Notes: generated by a model from the letters alone, not told the origin. Counted from the stretch's first letter, positions 1-5,560 are shown. The stretch is 5,560 nucleotides of DNA from DASQWP01 sp050697555 (GCA_050697555.1 JBOHAD010000120.1:1-5560); one strand, 5' to 3'. Numbers and translations: made by a program.

Positions 1-2
1 AC

Positions 3-515
3 GACGGCGGCAGCGTCGAGCCCCGGCGGCCTCCCTCCGAGCTCGCGGAGTCACTCTGTTTCCCCGAGCCGATCGCGAACGAGCTCACGCTCGGGCGCGC
101 GCTCGCGGCGTTGATCGAGCGCCTGCTCGCGCTCCCGGAACGGGCCGGCCGGGCGCCGCGGCAGCTCGCCCTCTCGGCCAAGCTCGTCGGCGGCGGCTCC
201 TGGCGCAGCTCGCTCACGCTGCGCGAGCCGACTGCCGAGCCCGACCGCCTTCGGCTCGCGCTCGCGCCCAGGCTCGCCGAGCTGCCGGCCCCGACGGCGG
301 AGCTCCGCCTCGAGCTGGGCGAGCTGACCGAGTCGGTCGGGACGCAGACGGAGCTCGTCCGGCCGCGCGGAAGCCGCCTGCGGGAGCGGCTGCGCGAAGG
401 GCTTCGCCAGGTGCGGTCGGCGGCGGGGATCGACGCCGTCTGCACGGTCGTCGAGGTGGCGCCGTGGTCGCGCATCCCCGAGAGCAGAGCGATACTCGTT
501 CCGCGCGACGACTGA
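3..515 (+). CDS. imuB: ImuB-type Y-family DNA polymerase homologue, 3' end (partial)
   Basis: This is the last 170 codons of a gene that begins left of the window; TGA is at 513-515. It matches the C-terminal part of ImuB-like Y-family proteins. Visible hallmarks are a stretch with FPEPI (about residues 22-26 of the visible part), a little-finger-like region with LVGGGSWRSSLTLREPT, and a C-terminal tail with LREGLRQVRSAAGIDAV followed by SRIPESRAILVP. In this family ImuB is a catalytically inactive relative of DinB that binds the beta sliding clamp and brings the error-prone polymerase DnaE2 to stalled forks. The segment QTELV (345-359) sits where ImuB proteins carry a clamp-binding Q-x-x-L-F-like motif. 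The polymerase palm is outside the window, so loss of catalytic residues cannot be checked. Location beside a DUF6504-like gene and dnaE2 supports ImuB over an active DinB. Confidence 0.85.
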   Translation, partial: DGGSVEPRRPPSELAESLCFPEPIANELTLGRALAALIERLLALPERAGRAPRQLALSAKLVGGGSWRSSLTLREPTAEPDRLRLALAPRLAELPAPTAELRLELGELTESVGTQTELVRPRGSRLRERLREGLRQVRSAAGIDAVCTVVEVAPWSRIPESRAILVPRDD

Positions 516-739
516 ACGAGCCGCGTCCCGCGCTCGTCGTCGCGGCCGAGAACGGCGCGCCGGCGCGGGTGGCCGGCGTCGCGGTCGCGGGCGTCTGCGA
601 GGAATGGCGGGTCGTCGACCGCTGGTGGACGGAAGCGCCGGTGCGGCGGCGCTACTTCGAGGTGCTTCTCGAGACCGGTCGCAACGCGGTCGTCTTCGAG
701 GACGGGGAGCGGGGAGGATGGTTCACGCAGAGCGCCTAG
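464..739 (+). CDS. Small DUF6504-like protein in the mutasome cassette
   Basis: This encodes 91 residues if it starts at GTG 464, overlapping the end of imuB by 52 bases in another frame. The weak Shine-Dalgarno-like GAGG at 453-456 lies 7 bases before that GTG. The only other candidate start is CTG 512, which overlaps the imuB stop as CTGA, and the recognisable domain begins right there (LNEPRPALVV), so the first 16 residues may not be translated. The core has EEWRVVDRWW, then RRRYFEVLLETG, then GGWF near the end, a pattern of aromatic residues and beta strands that I associate with DUF6504. From memory, that family is often encoded beside or fused to ImuB in actinobacteria. No enzyme motif, signal peptide or membrane segment is visible. 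The function is unknown. A role as accessory to ImuB/DnaE2 is inferred from position only. Confidence 0.78.
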   Translation: MVAHPREQSDTRSARRLNEPRPALVVAAENGAPARVAGVAVAGVCEEWRVVDRWWTEAPVRRRYFEVLLETGRNAVVFEDGERGGWFTQSA

Positions 740-819
740 ATGTCCGGCCGGCCCTTCGAGTGCCGCCGGAGGCGGTCGAGCTCGCCCTCGCCGGGGCCGC
801 TGACGATCGCGTCCAGGGG
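740..819. other. Convergent intergenic gap
   Basis: This 80-base gap lies between the stop of the DUF6504-like gene and the stop of the VOC gene, which converge on it. A short GC-rich hairpin is possible at 763-775 (CCGCC, loop GGA, GGCGG), but no U-rich tract follows on either strand, so it is a poor fit to an intrinsic terminator. On the minus strand the gap stays open in the VOC frame for 27 codons after the VOC stop. No promoter or RNA gene was recognised. Confidence 0.4.
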
Positions 820-1233
820 TCAGCTCCCGGCGGGCTCGACGACGACGGAGGGCGCCGAGCGACGTGTCGGCCCGTGGAAGACGGCCTCGACGTTGTTCTC
901 GTCGGGATCGAGCGCGTAGGCGGCGTAGTAGCCGGGGTGGTAGTGCCGCTCGCCGGGGGCGCCGTTGTCGCGACCGCCGGCTGCGAGGGCCGCTTCGTGG
1001 AAGCGGTGGACGGCCTCCCGGTCGCTCGTCTGGAAGGCGAAGTGAAAGCGAGCGGTCGGCTCCCCGTCGTCGCTCACGAAGAGCTCGTCGGCGGCGAAGT
1101 AGCCCTCGCCCTCCATGGTGAGCTCGCCGCCGAGGGCCCCGAGCACGGCACGGTAGAAGCGCTTGCTCGATTCCAGGTCGGCGACTCGCAGGTGCACGTG
1201 GTCGAGGAGCCGGCCAAGGTGGTATTCGGGCAC
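820..1233 (-). CDS. VOC superfamily (glyoxalase/bleomycin-resistance fold) protein
   Basis: This 137-residue protein is a single VOC domain, the usual length for a stand-alone member of this fold, which works as a dimer in the cytoplasm. The N-terminus has LLDHVHLRVADLESSKRFYR, the classic first strand and helix of the fold. The second half has YHPGYYAAYALDPDENNVEA, the typical closing module. Probable metal ligands are H12 (in DHV), H64 (in RFHFAF) and E116 (in NNVEAV). Members include glyoxalase I, dioxygenases and antibiotic-binding proteins. The sequence resembles the small uncharacterised glyoxalase-like group, so no substrate is assigned. The start is GTG at 1233-1231; an in-frame TAA lies four codons upstream (1245-1243), and no good Shine-Dalgarno is visible. 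The gene faces away from dnaE2 and toward the DUF6504-like gene, splitting the mutasome cassette. The long plus-strand frame opposite it is a high-GC shadow. Confidence 0.9.
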   Translation of the reverse strand: MPEYHLGRLLDHVHLRVADLESSKRFYRAVLGALGGELTMEGEGYFAADELFVSDDGEPTARFHFAFQTSDREAVHRFHEAALAAGGRDNGAPGERHYHPGYYAAYALDPDENNVEAVFHGPTRRSAPSVVVEPAGS

Positions 1234-1241
1234 CAGCGGAG

Positions 1242-1277
1242 CTTAGCGAGGCACTCTCTCTTAGCGAGGTGCTCTCT
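1242..1277. repeat. 18-bp tandem direct repeat, two copies
   Basis: Copy 1 is CTTAGCGAGGCACTCTCT (1242-1259) and copy 2 is CTTAGCGAGGTGCTCTCT (1260-1277). They abut exactly and agree at 16 of 18 positions, differing only at the adjacent pair CA versus TG. No third copy is seen on either side. The unit contains TTAG and runs of CT, which are rare in this GC-rich window. Copy 1 starts 8 bases upstream of the VOC start, and copy 2 ends 87 bases before the dnaE2 start. It could be a pair of regulator-binding sites or a chance duplication; the sequence alone does not decide. Confidence 0.85.
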
Positions 1278-1306
1278 TCTTGGGGCACCCCGGCCCACCA
1301 CCCGCT

Positions 1307-1346
1307 TTCGAGCGTACCGCTCCAATCCGCGCGAGTGGTACGCGAA
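1307..1346. promoter_or_regulatory. Imperfect dyad / hairpin upstream of dnaE2
   Basis: GCGTACCGCTC at 1312-1322 is complementary to GAGTGGTACGC at 1333-1343 at 10 of 11 positions; the exception would be a G-U pair in RNA. The spacer is 10 bases. After a two-base bulge (1310-1311) the stem can extend by TTC 1307-1309 with GAA 1344-1346. The half-site centres are 21 bp apart, about two helical turns, which suits a dimeric regulator. As RNA it would form a hairpin ending 7 bases before the dnaE2 Shine-Dalgarno. Whether it acts as operator, leader structure or neither is unknown. Confidence 0.45.
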
Positions 1347-1353
1347 CCGTGCC

Positions 1354-1359
1354 GAAAGG
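1354..1359 (+). promoter_or_regulatory. Ribosome binding site deciding the dnaE2 start
   Basis: GAAAGG lies 5 bases before GTG 1365 and 11 before the in-frame GTG 1371. It is the only purine-rich site near the point where homology to DnaE begins, so it favours GTG 1365 over the far-upstream GTG 1269. Confidence 0.6.
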
Positions 1360-1364
1360 CGCAC

Positions 1365-4300
1365 GTGAGCGTGCCGCCTTACGTCGAGCTGCATGCCCAC
1401 TCCGCCTACAGCTTCCTCGACGGCGCCTCGCTGCCCGAGGAGCTCGCCGCCCGGGCCGTCGAGCTCGGCTACGACACCCTTGCGCTCACCGACCACGACG
1501 GCCTCTACGGCTCGCTCGAGTTCGCCTACGCCGCCAAAGCGTTCGGCCTCCGCCCGCTCACCGGCGCGGAGGTGACGCTCGCGGACGGCTCGCACGTCAC
1601 GCTCCTCGTCGAGACGGGACGCGGCTACGCGAACCTCTGCCGCCTCCTGACCGCCGCCCACGCGCACGAGCGCCTCAACCCGCGCCTCGACCTCGCCCTC
1701 CTCGAGGAGCGGAGCGAGGGCCTCGTCTGCCTCTCCGGTTGCGCGCGCCACGGCCTCGCCGTCCAGAACCCGAACGCGGCCGCCCGTCTCGCCCGCGCCT
1801 TCGGCCGCGAGCGCTTCTACGTCGAGCTCCAGCGCCCCTTCGCCCGCGGGGATACGCGCCGCAACGCCGCTCTGCGCGCGCTTGCGGAGACGCTCGGCGT
1901 CCGCACCGTCGCCACCGGCGACGTGCACGCGCACCACCTCCGACGCGTCCGCCTCCAGGACGTCCTCGTCGCCGTCCGGCACAAGACCTCGCTCGAGGGC
2001 TGCGAGGCCGAGCGGCGCGGGAACGAGGAGAGCGTCCTCCTCGCGCCCCACGAAGCGGCCGCCCGCTTCCCCGACGACCCCGACGCACTCGAGGCCACCC
2101 GCGAGCTCGCCGAGCGGCTCGAGTTCGACCTCACGGAGGAGCTCGGCTACCGCTACCCGGACTTCTCCGACCGTGCCGACCCCGCCGACGTCCAGCTCGC
2201 CCGCGTCTGCCGCCGCGTCTTCGAGGAGCGCTACCGGCAGGCCTCGCCCTTCCTCCGCCGCCACGCGGACGAGCGCTTGCGCGAGGAGCTCGCCCTCATC
2301 GCCGAGCTCGGCCTCTCCGGGTTCTTCCTCCTCCACTGGGAGGTGCTCGAGCTCGCGCGCGAGGTGGCCGCCGAGGTGAGAGGCCCGGGCTCGCCGCGCC
2401 AGCTCCTGCCCCCGGGGCGCGGCCGCGGCAGCTCGGTTGGCTCCATCGTCTGCTACCTGACCGGCCTCTCGCACGTCGACCCCGTCGCCTCCGACCTCGC
2501 CATCGGCCGCTTTCTGAACCGCGAGCTCTCGTCCGTCCCCGACATCGACCTCGACTTCCCGCGCGACATCCGCGAGAAGCTCATCGTCGCCGTCTGCGAC
2601 CGCTACGGGCGCGAGCACTCCGCGCTCGTCGCCAGCTTCGCCACCTACCGCTCGCGCGGGGCGATCCGGGACGTCGGCAAGGCGCTCGGCCTCCCGCAGG
2701 CCGAGCTGGAGCGGCTCGCCCGCGTCTCCGACGGCTGGAGCGCGCGCAAGGTGGGGGAGGAGATGGAGCTCGTCCCCGGGGCCGCCGCCCGCCTCCGCTC
2801 CCCGCGCTGGCAGGCCTTCCGGGAGCTCTGCGCCGAGCTCGCCGGCCTCCCGCGCCACCTCTCCCAGCACCCGGGCGGCATGGTCATCTCGAGCCGCCCG
2901 CTCGTCGAGCTCGTCCCCGTCGAGCCGGCGGCGATGGAAGGCCGCCAGAACTGCCAGTGGGACAAGGACTCCTGCGCCGACGCCGGCTTCCTCAAGATCG
3001 ACCTGCTCGGGCTCGGGATGCTCTCGGCCGTCGAGGAATGCGTCGAGCAGATCGTCTCCCTGCGCAAGCAGACGATCGATCTCTCGCGCATCCCGCTCGA
3101 CGACCCGGCCGTCTACCGGGAGATCCAGGGGGCGGACACCGTCGGCCTCTTCCAGATCGAGAGCCGCGCGCAGATGCAGAGCCTCCTGCGCACGCGCCCG
3201 GAGAACCTCGACGACCTCACCGTGCAGGTGGCGCTCGTCCGCCCGGGCCCGATCCAGGGGAAGGCCGTGCACCCCTACGTCGAGCGCCGGCAGCGCAAGC
3301 GCGAGGACCCCGCGTACGAGCCGCCCTACGACCACCCGTCGCTGGCGGAGCCGCTCAAGGACACGCTCGGCGCGATCATCTTCCAGGAGCAGGTGCTCGA
3401 CGTGGCCATGGCGCTCGCGGGCTTCGGCGTGGGGGAGGCGGAGGGCCTGCGTCGCGCCATGAGCCGCAAGCGGAGCCGCGACGCCATCGAGGCCTACCGG
3501 CAGCGCTTCCTCGAGGGCGCGGCGGCCAACGGCGTCCCCCGCGAGACGGCCGAGCTCGTCTTCGGAAAGATCAACGGCTTCGCCTCCTTCGGCTTCCCCA
3601 AGTCGCACGCGGCCGCCTTCGCGCTCCTCGCCTACCAGTCGGCCTGGCTGCGCCACCACTACCCGGCCGAGTTCCTCTGCGCCCTCCTGAACGCGCAGCC
3701 GATGGGCTTCTACCCGCCGGCCAGCCTCGTGCGGGACGCCCAGCGCCGGGGGGTCGAGGTGCTCCCGCCCGACGTGAACGTGAGCGCCGACCGCTGCCGG
3801 ATCCAGGAGGCCGCCGTCCGGGTCGGGCTCGGCTACGTCAAGGGGCTCGGCGAGGAGCCCGCCAAGGCGCTCGTGGCCGAGCGCGCCGGAGAAGGGGCGT
3901 TTCGCAACGTCTCCGACCTAGCCCGGCGCGCCCCGCTCGAGCGGCCCGCGCTGGAAGCGCTCGTCATCTCCGGCGCCTGCGACTCGTTCGGCTGGCCGCG
4001 CAGGCAGCTCCTCTGGCGCCTCGGCCTCGCGCCTCGCTCCGTGAGCGCCGGCGCCGGCGGCGCCGAGAGGCAGCTCGCCCTCCCGCTCGCGCCCACGAGC
4101 GAGATCCCCGAGCTCGCCGAGCAGACTCCCTGGGAGCGGATGCTCGCCGACTACCGCCTGACGAGCCTCTCGGTCGGCGTCCACCCGCTCGAGCTCCTGC
4201 GCCCGCACCTGCCGGCGGAGATCGCCTCGAGCGTCGACCTGGAGACGGTGCCGAACCGCTCGCCGGTGGCCGTCGCAGGGCTCGTCGTCGCGCGCCAGCG

Positions 4301-4574
4301 CCCGGCGACGGCGAATGGCGTCGTCTTCATGCTTCTCGAGGACGAGCACGGGCAGATGAACCTCGTCGTCCCGCCTCCCGTCTACGACCGCCAGCGGGCC
4401 CTCGTCCGCGGAGAGCCGCTCCTGCTCGCGCGCGGCCGCTTCGAGCGGTTCGAGCGCAACCGGAACGTCGTCGTCGAGGAGCTCACGACGCTCGCGCCGC
4501 TCGCCCGCCGGGTGGCGAACGACGCCGAGGTGCGCGCCGCCATGCCCGACGCGCACCATTTCGGCGGGAGGTAG
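1365..4574 (+). CDS. dnaE2: Error-prone DNA polymerase III alpha-type subunit DnaE2 (ImuC)
   Basis: This is a complete 1069-residue C-family DNA polymerase, the usual DnaE2 length and shorter than replicative DnaE1. It extends DNA past lesions in the ImuB-dependent mutasome. The N-terminal PHP domain shows HAHS (H10, H12), D19, TDHDG (42-46), E69, C126 and GDVH (D186, H188). The polymerase core has GRGSSVGS (353-360), the catalytic pair D393 and D395 in PDIDLDF, and the third aspartate D546 in LKIDLLGLGML. DnaE2-style signatures are HLSQHPGGM (498-506), QWDKDSCADAGFLKIDLLGL, FGFPKSHAAAFALLAYQSAWL-like sequence, and LLNAQPMGFY. A helix-hairpin-helix region lies near 820-880 (GYVKGLG at 823-829), and an OB fold spans about 966-1045. 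Start GTG 1365 is chosen from the GAAAGG site and from PYVELHAHS matching the family N-terminus. An antisense VOC gene separates it from imuB, so it should have its own promoter. Confidence 0.96.
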   Translation: MSVPPYVELHAHSAYSFLDGASLPEELAARAVELGYDTLALTDHDGLYGSLEFAYAAKAFGLRPLTGAEVTLADGSHVTLLVETGRGYANLCRLLTAAHAHERLNPRLDLALLEERSEGLVCLSGCARHGLAVQNPNAAARLARAFGRERFYVELQRPFARGDTRRNAALRALAETLGVRTVATGDVHAHHLRRVRLQDVLVAVRHKTSLEGCEAERRGNEESVLLAPHEAAARFPDDPDALEATRELAERLEFDLTEELGYRYPDFSDRADPADVQLARVCRRVFEERYRQASPFLRRHADERLREELALIAELGLSGFFLLHWEVLELAREVAAEVRGPGSPRQLLPPGRGRGSSVGSIVCYLTGLSHVDPVASDLAIGRFLNRELSSVPDIDLDFPRDIREKLIVAVCDRYGREHSALVASFATYRSRGAIRDVGKALGLPQAELERLARVSDGWSARKVGEEMELVPGAAARLRSPRWQAFRELCAELAGLPRHLSQHPGGMVISSRPLVELVPVEPAAMEGRQNCQWDKDSCADAGFLKIDLLGLGMLSAVEECVEQIVSLRKQTIDLSRIPLDDPAVYREIQGADTVGLFQIESRAQMQSLLRTRPENLDDLTVQVALVRPGPIQGKAVHPYVERRQRKREDPAYEPPYDHPSLAEPLKDTLGAIIFQEQVLDVAMALAGFGVGEAEGLRRAMSRKRSRDAIEAYRQRFLEGAAANGVPRETAELVFGKINGFASFGFPKSHAAAFALLAYQSAWLRHHYPAEFLCALLNAQPMGFYPPASLVRDAQRRGVEVLPPDVNVSADRCRIQEAAVRVGLGYVKGLGEEPAKALVAERAGEGAFRNVSDLARRAPLERPALEALVISGACDSFGWPRRQLLWRLGLAPRSVSAGAGGAERQLALPLAPTSEIPELAEQTPWERMLADYRLTSLSVGVHPLELLRPHLPAEIASSVDLETVPNRSPVAVAGLVVARQRPATANGVVFMLLEDEHGQMNLVVPPPVYDRQRALVRGEPLLLARGRFERFERNRNVVVEELTTLAPLARRVANDAEVRAAMPDAHHFGGR
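4566..4571 (+). promoter_or_regulatory. Ribosome binding site for the oxidoreductase, inside the dnaE2 end
   Basis: GGGAGG within the last codons of dnaE2 lies 12 bases before GTG 4584, a little longer than the ideal spacing. Its position suggests that translation of the oxidoreductase follows termination of dnaE2 on the same transcript. Confidence 0.45.
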
Positions 4575-4583
4575 TGTCAGCTC

Positions 4584-5560
4584 GTGATCGCGCGGCGCCC
4601 GCTCTGGATCCAGGACGCCTTCCGCGGCAAGCAGGACGAGGAGGCGCACCCTCGCGAGCTCCGCGAGAAGATCACCGCCGACGTGTGCATCGTGGGAGGC
4701 GGCTACACGGGCCTCTGGACGGCGATCAGGATCAAGGAGCTCGAGCCGGACGCCTCCGTCGCCCTCGTCGAGTCGGTGTTCTGCGGGCACGGGCCTTCCG
4801 GGAGAAACGGCGGCTTCGCGCTCTCCTGGTGGCCGAAGCTCGAGACGCTCGAAGAGCGTGTTGGTCGCGAGGAGGCTCTGCGGCTCGCGCGCGAATCCGA
4901 GCGCGCGGTCGCCGAGCTCGGCGCCTTCTGCGAGCGCGAGGGAATCGAGGCGCACTTCCACCGCGGCGGGTGGCTGTGGACGGCGACCTCGCCCGCCCAG
5001 GTGGACTCGTGGATCGGCGCCGTCGAGGCGGCGGCGGAGGTCGGGGCCGAGCCGTTTCGGCTTCTCTCCGCCGAGGAGGTCCAGGCGCGGGCGGGCTCGC
5101 CTGTGCACCTCGGCGCCGCCTTCGAGGCAGACGCGGCTACGGTGCATCCGGGTTTCCTCGTCAGAGGGCTCCGGCAGGCGGCGCTCGACCGCGGCGTACG
5201 GGTCTGCGAGCACTCGCCGATGATCGAGCTCGACCGCGACAAGGGCGTGGTGAGGACGATCCGAGGATCCGTTCGGGCGGAGGCCGTCGTCCTCGCCGGC
5301 GGCTCCTGGCTCGCGGGTCTGCGGGAGATCCGGCGCGCCGTCGTGCCGCTCTCGAGCGACATGGTCGCCACCGAGCCGATTCCGGAGCGCCTGGCGGAGG
5401 CCGGCTGGACGGGAGGCGAGGCGGTCTCCAACTGCCGCCTGATGGTGCACTACTACCGGACGACCCGGGACGGGAGGGTCGCCTTCGGCCGCGGCGGCGG
5501 ACGGCTCGCCTTCGGCGGGCGCGTGGACGGGACGAAGTTCGGGTTCAACGAGCGCCAGAC
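4584..5560 (+). CDS. FAD-dependent oxidoreductase of the DadA/PuuB (DAO) type, partial at the right edge
   Basis: Translation from GTG 4584 stays open for 325 codons to the window edge; full-length relatives have roughly 450-480 residues. The FAD-binding Rossmann motif is VCIVGGGYTGLWTA (34-47), with E63 ending the second strand as the likely ribose ligand. The family signature GRNGGF (73-78) follows, preceded by GPS where relatives have GAS. Later come FEADAATVHPGFLVRGL-like sequence, AGGSW (238-242), VVPLSSDMVATEP (253-265) and HYYRTTRDGRVAFGRGGG. This resembles gamma-glutamylputrescine oxidase and other amine or amino-acid oxidases, which oxidise a C-N bond with FAD. The true substrate cannot be told, and the C-terminal substrate-binding part is missing. 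There is no signal peptide; residues 1-33 form a hydrophilic leader with an early tryptophan, common in this group. It follows dnaE2 by 9 bases in the same frame, so co-transcription is likely, though no functional link is evident. Confidence 0.9.
   Translation, partial: MIARRPLWIQDAFRGKQDEEAHPRELREKITADVCIVGGGYTGLWTAIRIKELEPDASVALVESVFCGHGPSGRNGGFALSWWPKLETLEERVGREEALRLARESERAVAELGAFCEREGIEAHFHRGGWLWTATSPAQVDSWIGAVEAAAEVGAEPFRLLSAEEVQARAGSPVHLGAAFEADAATVHPGFLVRGLRQAALDRGVRVCEHSPMIELDRDKGVVRTIRGSVRAEAVVLAGGSWLAGLREIRRAVVPLSSDMVATEPIPERLAEAGWTGGEAVSNCRLMVHYYRTTRDGRVAFGRGGGRLAFGGRVDGTKFGFNERQ

Larger units (their letters stand above)
1234..1364. promoter_or_regulatory. Divergent intergenic region, VOC gene / dnaE2
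   Basis: These 131 bases separate two divergent starts and must carry the promoter for dnaE2 and probably the one for the VOC gene. The region holds an 18-bp tandem repeat (1242-1277), a long imperfect dyad (1307-1346) and the dnaE2 ribosome binding site. I could not pick a convincing -35/-10 pair, and I see no canonical actinobacterial/Gram-positive LexA box (GAAC-N4-GTTC) here. The frame of dnaE2 stays open through most of the region from GTG 1269, but the encoded residues do not resemble the DnaE2 N-terminus. Confidence 0.6.

Noticed and set aside
763..775. Intrinsic terminator between the convergent genes
   Set aside because: The stem is only about 5 bp with a GGA loop and no U-run on either strand; such short GC hairpins are frequent by chance here.
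1269..1364. Upstream GTG 1269 as the dnaE2 start
   Set aside because: It would add 32 residues not resembling any DnaE N-terminus and would translate through part of the tandem repeat and the dyad. GTG 1365 has a good Shine-Dalgarno and matches the family start.
1234..1364. LexA (SOS) box upstream of dnaE2
   Set aside because: Searched by eye for GAAC-N4-GTTC and close variants. Only an isolated GAAC at 1344-1347 is present, without its partner half-site.
604..1368. 254-codon plus-strand open frame from ATG 604
   Set aside because: It overlaps the DUF6504-like gene out of frame and lies opposite the VOC gene, which has a well-defined fold. The translation shows no domain.
2100..2300. Repeated GAGCTCG-type words through dnaE2
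   Set aside because: They arise from Glu-Leu and related dipeptides in GAG-CTC codons, the favoured codons here, and are not a DNA repeat family.
1074..3659. 861-codon open frame on the minus strand opposite dnaE2
   Set aside because: It is codon-aligned with dnaE2, so it could be closed only by TTA, CTA or TCA codons in dnaE2, which are absent in this GC-rich gene over that stretch. The translation is low-complexity and rich in A, R, E, G, L and V, with no recognisable domain.
3918..5450. 510-codon open frame on the minus strand spanning the dnaE2 end and the oxidoreductase
   Set aside because: It has the same cause: it is codon-aligned with both real genes and ends where dnaE2 uses a single CTA codon (3918-3920). 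Both sense genes have clear family motifs and the antisense product has none.

Overview
The window is very GC-rich. Its codons end almost entirely in C or G, GTG starts are common, and it looks like a chromosomal segment of a high-GC bacterium. Gene content (an ImuB-type Y-family polymerase, a DUF6504-like small protein and a DnaE2-type error-prone polymerase) and codon use suggest an actinobacterium, perhaps of the Thermoleophilia type. The taxonomy is inferred and cannot be proven from the window.

Layout. Positions 3-515 (+) hold the 3' end of imuB, encoding the little-finger and C-terminal adaptor part of an inactive-type Y-family polymerase. Overlapping its end, 464-739 (+) encodes a small tryptophan-rich protein that I assign to the DUF6504 type. 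A VOC-superfamily (glyoxalase-fold) gene then runs the opposite way, 1233-820 (-), convergent with the small gene. Positions 1234-1364 form a divergent intergenic region with an 18-bp tandem repeat and a long imperfect dyad. The gene dnaE2 fills 1365-4574 (+) and has the polymerase catalytic aspartates, an apparently intact PHP metal site and a C-terminal OB fold. Nine bases after its stop, a DadA/PuuB-like FAD-dependent oxidoreductase begins at 4584 and runs off the right edge.

How the genes fit together. ImuB and DnaE2 are the two polymerase-type partners of the DNA-damage mutagenesis complex (the ImuA'/ImuA-ImuB-DnaE2 mutasome). ImuB contacts the sliding clamp and recruits DnaE2, which does the error-prone synthesis past lesions. 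The DUF6504-like protein sits inside this cassette and may be an accessory factor. The cassette is unusual in that an antisense VOC gene separates imuB and the DUF6504-like gene from dnaE2, so dnaE2 needs its own promoter. The repeat and dyad in 1234-1364 are the best candidates for its control elements. The oxidoreductase probably has a separate metabolic role but may be co-transcribed with dnaE2.

I see no RNA genes, CRISPR array, insertion sequence or other mobile element, and no gene-free stretch longer than about 130 bases. The strongest material for follow-up is the interrupted mutasome arrangement, the small DUF6504-like gene and the structured region just ahead of dnaE2. I found no clear sign of a wholly new system.
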